DNA of 53,700 bases from the NCBI GenBank assembly GCA_017469795.1, contig JAFUFT010000047.1, forward strand, positions 1-53,700, written 5' to 3'. Below are positions 17,639-24,979 of the stretch, piece by piece. Below the pieces are notes generated by a model that saw nothing but the letters and a program-made list of their open reading frames with translations, did no database searches and was not told the origin of the DNA. Each line of letters starts with the position of its first letter. Within the stretch, counting starts at the first letter, position 1. A program made the translations under genes and the position numbers. The stretch is from Oscillospiraceae bacterium (GTDB lineage: Bacteria; Bacillota; Clostridia; Oscillospirales; Oscillospiraceae).

Positions 17639-18382
17639 ATGGCGAACGAAAAGGGATATGTGGTCGTCCGGGGCGGCGTCAGCGGCGCGGGACGGTATAT
17701 CAGCCTGAAGATGGCGGAGGCAGGGTATGACGTGTTTGCCCACACCGCTGAGGCCATCCACAACTTCCGGGGAGACATCCTCAAGGAGGAGTGCAGGGCC
17801 CTGGGCGTGAACTGCGCCTATGATGACGGGGATCCCAACGATTACGCGGTGGCGCAGAAGATCATTGCCGACGCGGACCGGGAACTGGGCGGAAGGATGA
17901 CCGCCTATATCAACAACGACGGCGTGTGCAGTGGATCCCGTCTCAGGGACATGACCTTCGCGCAGTATCATGAGGAGCTGAATATGCACATCCTGCAGCT
18001 TCTCAACTGCGCCAAGACCGCCGCAGAGCGTATGGCGGAGCAGGGCGGAGGGCAGTTTATTACGACTGTCTGCCTGATGGGCTTCCCGGGAACAGAGCCG
18101 GACTTTTCCTTTGAGATCAGCCTGTACGAGGCCTTTACCCGGTCTCTGGCCAAAAGCTATGCCGCGGACAACGTGCGGTTCAATACGATTATCTCCGGGC
18201 CTCTGAACTATCCCCAGGATCCGCCCATGCCCGGCGCTCAGCCGGAGCACGGGGAGCACGCGGTGCATTTCGCTCCGGTCGTGGCCCAGGAGGAACCGGA
18301 CGAGTTCCTGGATATGATGGTGAAGCTGGTGGAGTCTCCCGGCATCAACGGGCAGGTCTTTGCGCTGAACGTGCGGTTCTGA
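17639..18382 (+). CDS. Short-chain dehydrogenase/reductase homologue lacking the YxxxK pair
   Basis: A 247-residue Rossmann protein of the classical SDR fold: a glycine motif GGVSGAG (12-18), an NND in place of the NNAG segment (92-94) and a well-kept C-terminal block (EAFTRSLAKSYAADNVRFNTI). Aligned back from that block, the catalytic Tyr is Phe156 and the catalytic Lys is Ile160; the catalytic Ser is probably a Thr (142 or 143). Classical hydride transfer chemistry is therefore unlikely. It lies between two flavoenzyme genes with gaps of 15 and 10 nt. A structural, regulatory or binding role, or an altered reaction, is possible. BaiA-like dehydrogenases occupy similar operon positions in bile-acid clusters, but those keep the active site. 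Confidence 0.8.
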   Translation: MANEKGYVVVRGGVSGAGRYISLKMAEAGYDVFAHTAEAIHNFRGDILKEECRALGVNCAYDDGDPNDYAVAQKIIADADRELGGRMTAYINNDGVCSGSRLRDMTFAQYHEELNMHILQLLNCAKTAAERMAEQGGGQFITTVCLMGFPGTEPDFSFEISLYEAFTRSLAKSYAADNVRFNTIISGPLNYPQDPPMPGAQPEHGEHAVHFAPVVAQEEPDEFLDMMVKLVESPGINGQVFALNVRF

Positions 18383-18392
18383 GGAAACGGGT

Positions 18393-20300
18393 ATGAGCCA
18401 TCCTTATGAATCTATTCTGACGCCGCTGCGGATCGGGAACGTGGTGCTGCGGAACCGGCTGTTCAGCGCGCCCATGGGCCTGCACTGCCTGCAGGGCGGG
18501 GAACCCTATCCCACCCAGGCCATGATTGCGCACTACGCCCAGAAGGCCAGGGGCGGGGCGGCGGTGGTGACCTGCAGCGGCACCCGGGCGTACTCCACGC
18601 CCGGCAACGGCAGGAATATCTGCTACGATCTCTATTCCGGGGAGGGACAGCACTATCTGGCCCAGATGGCCGACGCCATCCATTTCTACGGGGCGAAGGC
18701 GTCTATGGAGATCGCGGTGCAGCCGAAAGACGGCGCCTATCAGGCTTCCGCCGGGAACCGGGTCATGGGCCCCGGGAACCAGATCTCCAAGGAGATCACG
18801 GAGGAGGTCATGCAGGAGGCGATCGAGAACCTGCAGCTTCAGGTCACGACTCTGAAACGGCTGGGCTTCGATATGATTATGCTGCATATTGCGTACAATA
18901 TGGGACTTCTCGGCAGCTTTATCTCCACGCGGCTCAACCGCCGGACGGACGAATACGGCGGGCCAATCGAAAACCGTGTCCGCTTTCTGAACCGCTGCTG
19001 CGACGCGGTACACGAGGCGGCAGGGAGGGACTTCCTGATCGAGCTGCGGATGTCCGGAGAACTGCCGCCGGAGGAGGGCTTTACGATCGAGGATGCCTGC
19101 CGCATGGCTAAGGCCATCGAGGGGCATGTGGATCTGATGCAGGTCCATGCGCCCACGGAGTGGCAGGCCCATCCCATGAGCTTTGAGAAGCACCTGCCCA
19201 ATCTCTGGATGGCGGAAGAGATTAAGAAGAGCGGCGCAAAGATCCCGGTGGTCACCATCGGCGGGTATCAGGATCTCGACGAGATCGAGGAGGTCCTTCG
19301 GTCCGGAAAGGCCGACGCCGTGAGTATGGCCCGGGGATGGCTGGCAGACCCGAATCTGGGCCGAAAGGCGCAGGCGGGACAGGGAAAAGAGGTCGTGCCC
19401 TGTGTGAAGTGCATGCGGTGCCACGACTCCGCCTGCATTGAGGGAACTACCTTTGTCTGTACGGTCAATCCCCTGATGGGTGTGGAGCACAATCTCCTGG
19501 AAAAGCCCGGTGCGGCTGCGGAACGAAAGTCCGTGGCAGTGGTGGGCGGCGGCCCCGCCGGCATGGCTGCTGCGCTGGAGCTGCGCCGCAGGGGACACAG
19601 CGTCACCCTGTTCGAGGCGTCGGACCGGCTGGGCGGACAGCTGAACTTTGCGGATTACGCGGACTTCAAGTCGGCGCTGGCGAAATTCAAGGCGTACCTG
19701 ATCCGTCAGGTGGAGGCTTCGGATATTGCGGTCCGGCTCAGTACGCCGGCAACGAAGCAGATCCTTCTTTCCGGCGGCTTTGACGCTGTCTTTGCGGCGG
19801 TCGGTGCGGAACCGGTCCGCCTGCCCGGAATGGAGACGGCGGTCCTTGCCCCGGAGGTATTCCGCGAGGCGGACGAACTGGGACACCGGGTGACCGTCAT
19901 CGGCGGCGGTCAGGTGGGCTGTGAAGCCGCCCTGTTCCTCTCCCGGAGGGGACACAAGGTCACGGTTTTGGAGATACAGGAGAAGATCCTGGCGGATGCG
20001 TCGCCTTCCTACCGGAACCGTCTGACCCGGAATCTCAGCGGGGAGGCGGAGCTGGCGGTGATTACCGGAGCCAGATGCACTTCAGCCGGGGAAATGACGG
20101 CCTATACCTGCTCCGACGGAACGGACGGGGTGATCCCCACGGACAGCGTTGTGCTTGCCGCGGGGATGAGGCCGAATCTCGACGCGGCGCTCTCCCTGTG
20201 GGATGCGGGCTACGAGTTCCGGCTCATCGGCGACTGCATGCAGACGGGAAATGTGCAGAAAGCCGTGCGGTCCGCTTTTGCGGCGGCACAGGCAATTTGA
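18393..20300 (+). CDS. OYE/2,4-dienoyl-CoA-reductase-type Fe-S flavoenzyme (paralogue 4)
   Basis: A 635-residue paralogue with an FMN barrel at about 1-325 (RRTDEYGGP at 183-191), cluster cysteines C337, C340, C343 and C356, VAVVGGGPAGMAAA (381-394), a second dinucleotide motif (VIGGGQVGCEAA) and an FRLIGDC end. The FadH Tyr166 position is Gly171, with Tyr168 three residues earlier (AYNMGLLGSF). That displaced Tyr is shared with paralogues 1 and 5. The translation start has only a weak GAGGAAA site 11 nt after the SDR stop, which suggests coupling. The next gene, 49 nt on, is a solute-binding lipoprotein. Confidence 0.85.
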   Translation: MSHPYESILTPLRIGNVVLRNRLFSAPMGLHCLQGGEPYPTQAMIAHYAQKARGGAAVVTCSGTRAYSTPGNGRNICYDLYSGEGQHYLAQMADAIHFYGAKASMEIAVQPKDGAYQASAGNRVMGPGNQISKEITEEVMQEAIENLQLQVTTLKRLGFDMIMLHIAYNMGLLGSFISTRLNRRTDEYGGPIENRVRFLNRCCDAVHEAAGRDFLIELRMSGELPPEEGFTIEDACRMAKAIEGHVDLMQVHAPTEWQAHPMSFEKHLPNLWMAEEIKKSGAKIPVVTIGGYQDLDEIEEVLRSGKADAVSMARGWLADPNLGRKAQAGQGKEVVPCVKCMRCHDSACIEGTTFVCTVNPLMGVEHNLLEKPGAAAERKSVAVVGGGPAGMAAALELRRRGHSVTLFEASDRLGGQLNFADYADFKSALAKFKAYLIRQVEASDIAVRLSTPATKQILLSGGFDAVFAAVGAEPVRLPGMETAVLAPEVFREADELGHRVTVIGGGQVGCEAALFLSRRGHKVTVLEIQEKILADASPSYRNRLTRNLSGEAELAVITGARCTSAGEMTAYTCSDGTDGVIPTDSVVLAAGMRPNLDAALSLWDAGYEFRLIGDCMQTGNVQKAVRSAFAAAQAI

Positions 20301-20349
20301 TGTGTAGATTGCTTCCGTCAGGAAGAAAAAAGTAATAGGAGGGATATCC

Positions 20350-22128
20350 ATGAAGAAGATGACACGTGTGTTGGCACTGATGCTGGCTTTGGTTATGGTT
20401 GCCTGCCTGGCCAGTGCCTGCGGTGCCTCACCGCAGGCAGCCGCCTCCGGTTCGGAAGCGGCTGCACCGGAAGCGGCTCCCGCGGAGGAAGCGGCGGCGG
20501 AGCCCGCCCCGGAGGAGGCTCCCGCTGCGGAGGAAGCGCCGGCAACGGAAGCGGCTTCGGCGGAAGAAGCGGCCCCTGCGGAAGAGCCGGAAGAGGAAGC
20601 CCCCGCGCTTCCGGAGAAGATAGACTATGACCTTCCTCTGTTTGAGGAGGGGGAGAGCTTCCGCTACTGGACGATCCTTCAGGGAATGGACGAGTCCAAC
20701 TCGACCTTCCTGTTCTGGCAGCGGCTGGCTCAGGAGACCGGCATAGAGGTGGAGTTCGTGGACGCGCCGGAGGAGACCGCGACGGAGAAGTACAACCTGA
20801 TGATCGCCGGCGGAGATTTGCCGGATGTGATCTGTGAGAAGGGCCTGACCCGCGGCATGTCCACCTCCTGCCCCTATGCGGGCGGTTACGCCAAGGCCAT
20901 TGACGACGACGTCTATATGGATCTGACGGAAGTCATTCCGGAAATGATCCCCAACTACTGGTACTATCTCCAGGAGGATCCCAGCCTGTATCAGGAGCTG
21001 TCCCTGGAGGACGGCACGCTCTACTGTGTGGCGCAGATCTACGATCAGCCCTACGGTCCCAACCAGGGTCCCTGGGTGCGGACGGATATGATGTCCCAGA
21101 CCGGGATCACGGAGATTCCCGACACACCGGAGGGATGGCTGGAACTCTGGACCGCCATGAAGGACGGGGAAGTGGTGGAGCAGCCCACCCGCGCCAGCAA
21201 TCTCGGCGATCTGTATCCCAATATTGCAGAGGCCTACGGAACGACGGCTTCCTCCAACTTCCTGGCCGACCGGGAGACCGGCGAGGTGTTCTACGATATT
21301 ATTTCCGACGAGTACCGGCAGTATCTGGAGTATTTCCGCAGCGTCATCGACGCGGGGCTGGTCAGCAAGGACTTCTACAGCGTCAGTGAGACCAGTATGA
21401 ATGACATCGACGGCGGCCTGATCGCCACCTATGAGTGCGTGCTCGGCGCAGCCAATATGATGACTACGGTGCTCGGCATTGAGATGGCTGCCTGCCCGGC
21501 GGTGCACCTGGAGGATGCCGCGGCCCCGAAACTCATCGACTATCAGACCTGGTCCTCCCGGCTCAGCCAGGGCGTCTGGTGCACGATCAGCGCCAATACG
21601 GAGAAGCTGGACGTGGTGACGAAGTGGTTTGATTTCCTGTTCAGCGACTACGGCATCCAGGTCAGCAACTTCGGCTTTGACGAGGGCGTCAGCTATGAGG
21701 TCCTGCCGGACGGCAGCCTGCAGCTCACCCCTGCCATGGTGGATCGGGACGAGAACAATATTGTGGGCCGGATGCAGTATACGATGAAGGAAGGTCCCAC
21801 CTTTGCCTATTCTCAGATCGAGATGCCCATCTCCTCCGATTTCCTGAAGGAGTCCTACAGTACCTGGTGCGACTATGACCGGGATGCAGCCATCTATACG
21901 ACGCTGCCCACCGGCGTGACCCTCAACGAGGAGGAAAGCGCCACCGTGCAGAGCCTGATGAACGATATTGAGACCTATGCCTCTACGACCACCATGCAGT
22001 GGATGACCCTGTCCGCGGATCTGACGGATGAGAGCTGGAACGAATATGTGGACTATATCCAGTCCCACGGGATCGACGACGTGATTGCGGCATATCAGAG
22101 CGCATATGACCGGTACCTGAGCAAGTAA
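20350..22128 (+). CDS. Large extracellular solute-binding lipoprotein (paralogue 2)
   Basis: A 592-residue lipoprotein with signal peptide, lipobox LASAC (Cys24), an Ala/Glu/Pro-rich linker of repeated AEEA/PAEE units up to about residue 92, and a solute-binding domain (GGDLPDVI near 155). TAGGAGG precedes the ATG. It lies in the flavoenzyme operon and is followed by an intercistronic hairpin. It shares the MIASGD/MIAGGD..PD block and C-terminal helical ending (YQSAYDRYLSK) with paralogues 1 and 3. Like them it has no ABC permease neighbour, so either a distant permease is shared or the protein captures the substrate for other purposes. Confidence 0.85.
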   Translation: MKKMTRVLALMLALVMVACLASACGASPQAAASGSEAAAPEAAPAEEAAAEPAPEEAPAAEEAPATEAASAEEAAPAEEPEEEAPALPEKIDYDLPLFEEGESFRYWTILQGMDESNSTFLFWQRLAQETGIEVEFVDAPEETATEKYNLMIAGGDLPDVICEKGLTRGMSTSCPYAGGYAKAIDDDVYMDLTEVIPEMIPNYWYYLQEDPSLYQELSLEDGTLYCVAQIYDQPYGPNQGPWVRTDMMSQTGITEIPDTPEGWLELWTAMKDGEVVEQPTRASNLGDLYPNIAEAYGTTASSNFLADRETGEVFYDIISDEYRQYLEYFRSVIDAGLVSKDFYSVSETSMNDIDGGLIATYECVLGAANMMTTVLGIEMAACPAVHLEDAAAPKLIDYQTWSSRLSQGVWCTISANTEKLDVVTKWFDFLFSDYGIQVSNFGFDEGVSYEVLPDGSLQLTPAMVDRDENNIVGRMQYTMKEGPTFAYSQIEMPISSDFLKESYSTWCDYDRDAAIYTTLPTGVTLNEEESATVQSLMNDIETYASTTTMQWMTLSADLTDESWNEYVDYIQSHGIDDVIAAYQSAYDRYLSK

Positions 22129-22137
22129 ACGAAGGAA

Positions 22138-22169
22138 GAGGCTCCCCGGCAGACTGTCTGGGGAGCCTC
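22138..22169 (+). other. Intercistronic hairpin after lipoprotein 2
   Basis: A perfect 10-bp stem GAGGCTCCCC/GGGGAGCCTC (22138-22147 with 22160-22169) with no following T run. It probably protects the 3' end of the lipoprotein message or partly terminates transcription before the beta-helix genes. Confidence 0.65.
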
Positions 22170-22194
22170 TGCGTAAAAGAAAGAAGGGTAGACT

Positions 22195-23520
22195 GTGACC
22201 TATGAAGAAGTGAAGCGGCGGGCGTTCCTGCTGCCGCCGGAGGAAGAGCAGCATCCGGGTCCTCCCCCGGGATGGGTGCCGCCTCCGCCGCCGGAGGAGA
22301 TGGAGCCGGAATGTGAAGCGGTGATTACCGGGGCGCTGCGGGCAGATGGTGAGACGATAACGTATCGCGGCGGAACCTGGACCGCCACAGAGGACAACCA
22401 GTCTGCCGTATACGCCCGGGGCGGGGCCCAGGTGGCGCTGACCGGCACGGTGCTGGAAAAGCAGTCCGGCGCGCTCGTGCAGGAATATACCGATTCCCAG
22501 GGGAATCCCGTGCGGCTTCCTATGCTGCGGGGGATAAACAGTACGGTCCTTGCCAACGGAAACGGAACAGAGGTCCGTCTGATAGATACGCAGATTGTCT
22601 CCCGCTGCGAGCCCGGCGACATGGCGCTGGAGGCTGCCAACGGCGTATTCTCGGTGTTCCGGGGCAAGGCTTTCCTGAACCGGGTGAATATTGAGCTGGA
22701 CGGAGGCTTCGGACATGGACTGTATGATTCCCAGTTCGGCGTGATCTGCGCCGATGACTGCCGGATCGTCACCACGGGCCACTGTGCCTCTGCGCTTGCC
22801 ACAGACCAGCCGGGCGGGGATCTGTATATCCGGGATACCGCGGCGCTCTGCAAGGGCCCCGCCTCCGCCGGCGTCTATGTGGACGGCGGAAGCCATGCCG
22901 AGCTCTGCGGCTGCGATCTCCGGTCCCTGCAGGCGGAGGGCGCGGTACTCTGCAACGACGGCTATCTGCGGATCGAAGATACGGTGATCCGCGGCGTTCT
23001 CGGTGCAAAGATCTGGCAGCCGGTGGAGAAGCCCGGACGAATGGAGCTTTGCGGCTGCATACTGATCGCCGATGGGGATTCGGCGTTTGTATTTGACGGG
23101 GGATTCGGAACGGCGGTTCTGGAACGGTGCGTTCTGTCGCCCGCCGCCGGACACTGCGCTATCGAGTCCCGGCGCTGCCCCCAGCACTATGACCATATTG
23201 GAAACGGCACTGCGATCCTGCGGGGATGCAGGATCAGCGGAGATGTGGCGGCGGCGGATGACTGCAGTCTGGCGGTGAAGCTGGAAAACTCCGGGATCCG
23301 GGGACGCATGCACCATGTGGATCTCACGGTGGGATACGGAAGTCAGGTGGTGTTTACCGGCGACAGCGAGCTCCGGTCCCTGCAGGTCGAGACGCTGCAG
23401 TCGCTCTGGGCCGCCGTACCCTGCACTGTGACCTATGTGCCCGGCGCGAAAGGACTCAGCGGGGATTATGATCTTGGAAACCTGAAGCTTGTGGCCGTGA
23501 AAGGGGAGACGTCAGTATGA
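22195..23520 (+). CDS. Right-handed beta-helix repeat protein, cytosolic (1)
   Basis: A 441-residue protein starting at GTG with AGAAGGG before it. After a Pro/Glu-rich N-terminus (HPGPPPG, VPPPPPEE), it consists of irregular 20-25 residue rungs rich in Gly, Asp and small hydrophobics, with repeated patterns such as ANG.GTEVRLIDTQI, ADDCRIVTTGH, DGGSHAELCGCDL and NDGYLRIEDTVI. These are typical of parallel beta-helix (pectate-lyase-like) folds. There is no signal peptide or lipobox. Several cysteines lie in CGC pairs. No catalytic residues are recognised. It overlaps the next gene by ATGA, and the two proteins are likely partners. It may be a scaffold or binding protein for the flavoenzymes; a carbohydrate-acting enzyme is less likely without export. 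Confidence 0.7.
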   Translation: MTYEEVKRRAFLLPPEEEQHPGPPPGWVPPPPPEEMEPECEAVITGALRADGETITYRGGTWTATEDNQSAVYARGGAQVALTGTVLEKQSGALVQEYTDSQGNPVRLPMLRGINSTVLANGNGTEVRLIDTQIVSRCEPGDMALEAANGVFSVFRGKAFLNRVNIELDGGFGHGLYDSQFGVICADDCRIVTTGHCASALATDQPGGDLYIRDTAALCKGPASAGVYVDGGSHAELCGCDLRSLQAEGAVLCNDGYLRIEDTVIRGVLGAKIWQPVEKPGRMELCGCILIADGDSAFVFDGGFGTAVLERCVLSPAAGHCAIESRRCPQHYDHIGNGTAILRGCRISGDVAAADDCSLAVKLENSGIRGRMHHVDLTVGYGSQVVFTGDSELRSLQVETLQSLWAAVPCTVTYVPGAKGLSGDYDLGNLKLVAVKGETSV

Positions 23521-24938
23521 ACGGCGTGGGAAGAAAAGAAGATCAGGAGGCGGGACGCCGCCTGATGCAGACGCTGGAGGCAGCGACCCTTCGGAAGCGG
23601 CAGAGCTGGTATGCCGAAGCCCTTCCGCTGTTTGTCGCAGACGGGACCGTCACGCAGGAGCAGGCGGAACAGGTCCGGGGCTTTATCGGGCTTCCGGATC
23701 CGGATGTGATGCACCTGGAGACTCCCTATGCCAAAGCGAAAAAGGCCGGGATCCTGAGTGAAGCGCAGGCCCGGAAGATGGACGGATATATCTTTGAAAA
23801 GGCCCACAGCGGGACCGCGCTGTGCAGCGGGACTGCGTCGAACAGCTATAGGCAGGACGCGGCGATCTGCGGCGGAAGCTTCTCGACAGACAAGCGGGAC
23901 GACAGCGTATTCAAGGTCTCCGGCGGAGCGGAGGTCAGCCTGAAAGACGTACGGATCGAGAAGTCCGGAGACACTACGGACCACTCGGAAGGCAGCTTTA
24001 CCGGCCTGAATGCGGCTGTTCTGGCCGAGGGCGGAAGCTTCCGGATCGAGGATTCCGAGATTATCTCCTATGCCATCGGAGGAAATAATGTCTTTGCCCA
24101 CGGGGAGGGAAGCCGCGTTGTCATGCGGAATGTGCTGCTGGATGCCTACGGAGCGGCCTCCAACCGATGCGTCTACGTGTCCTTCGGCGGCGAGGTGGAG
24201 GCGGAGGGATGTGAGTTTACCTCCCGCGGTTCCATCAGTTCCACGATTGCCACGGATACCGGAGGCGGAACGATCCGGATGAAGGACTGCCTGGTGAAGA
24301 CATTGGGCGGCCACTGTGCCAGCCTCTATTCCACCGGGCATATCGAGGCGGAGCACTGTGTCTGCGTGGCCCCGGAGACGGAGGGCCTGATTATCGTCGG
24401 GGACAATACGATGGATCTTAGGGACACCGTCGTGCTCAGCGGACAGGGACAGGGGGTCAAATTCTCCGGCGGCGTGGAGGCGGATCCCGGACGGTTTTCC
24501 ATGAGCGGCGGCGCGCTGACGGTGTGCGAAGGGCCCGTTGTCTCGGCCCAGGGCGCAGCGGAGGTGGTGCTGGAGCGTGTGGCGATTGCGAATCCGGAGG
24601 GAAAGGCGGTTCTCGGTACGCCTCCCATGCGGATGCCCGGGATGCCGGCGCCGCCGGCGGACTCCGCCGCCCGGATCCACGTGCTGCTACGCAGGCAGAC
24701 CCTTTCCGGAGAGATCTCCGGAGACAGCTCCCATGAGATCCTGGTGGAGGCAGAGGAAAAGAGCGAACTGAAGATCTCCGTGCCGGAGGGAAATCAGGCG
24801 CCGGTTCATATTCGTCTCTCTGCCGACAGCCGCCTGACGCTTCTTGCGGATACGGTACTTGCCTCTCTCGAAAATGAAGATCCGTCCGGCGGAAATGTGG
24901 ACACGCAGGGATTCCGGCTGACAATTTCAGAGGGCTGA
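23517..24938 (+). CDS. Right-handed beta-helix repeat protein, cytosolic (2)
   Basis: A 473-residue protein translated by ATGA overlap with the preceding gene. The N-terminal 95 residues are helical and charged (a region with EQAEQVRGFIGLPDPD), unlike the partner. From about 100 on it has beta-helix rungs: VSGGAEVSLKDVRI, AEGGSFRIEDSEI, GEGSRVVMRNVLL, FGGEVEAEGCEF and TGGGTIRMKDCLV. A Pro/Met-rich segment (GTPPMRMPGMPAPP) breaks the rungs near 367-380. There is no signal peptide. The close pairing with the first beta-helix protein inside a redox operon suggests a heteromeric assembly. Function unknown. Confidence 0.7.
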   Translation: MNGVGRKEDQEAGRRLMQTLEAATLRKRQSWYAEALPLFVADGTVTQEQAEQVRGFIGLPDPDVMHLETPYAKAKKAGILSEAQARKMDGYIFEKAHSGTALCSGTASNSYRQDAAICGGSFSTDKRDDSVFKVSGGAEVSLKDVRIEKSGDTTDHSEGSFTGLNAAVLAEGGSFRIEDSEIISYAIGGNNVFAHGEGSRVVMRNVLLDAYGAASNRCVYVSFGGEVEAEGCEFTSRGSISSTIATDTGGGTIRMKDCLVKTLGGHCASLYSTGHIEAEHCVCVAPETEGLIIVGDNTMDLRDTVVLSGQGQGVKFSGGVEADPGRFSMSGGALTVCEGPVVSAQGAAEVVLERVAIANPEGKAVLGTPPMRMPGMPAPPADSAARIHVLLRRQTLSGEISGDSSHEILVEAEEKSELKISVPEGNQAPVHIRLSADSRLTLLADTVLASLENEDPSGGNVDTQGFRLTISEG

Positions 24939-24979
24939 CGCTCCTCTTTCCGGATTCTGACACAGAAAGAAGGTATTTT

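Noticed and set aside
20428..23316. A 962-codon minus-strand frame
   Set aside because: It runs across two unrelated plus-strand genes and their hairpin, is rich in Arg, Gly and His as expected for an antisense shadow, and has no start site.
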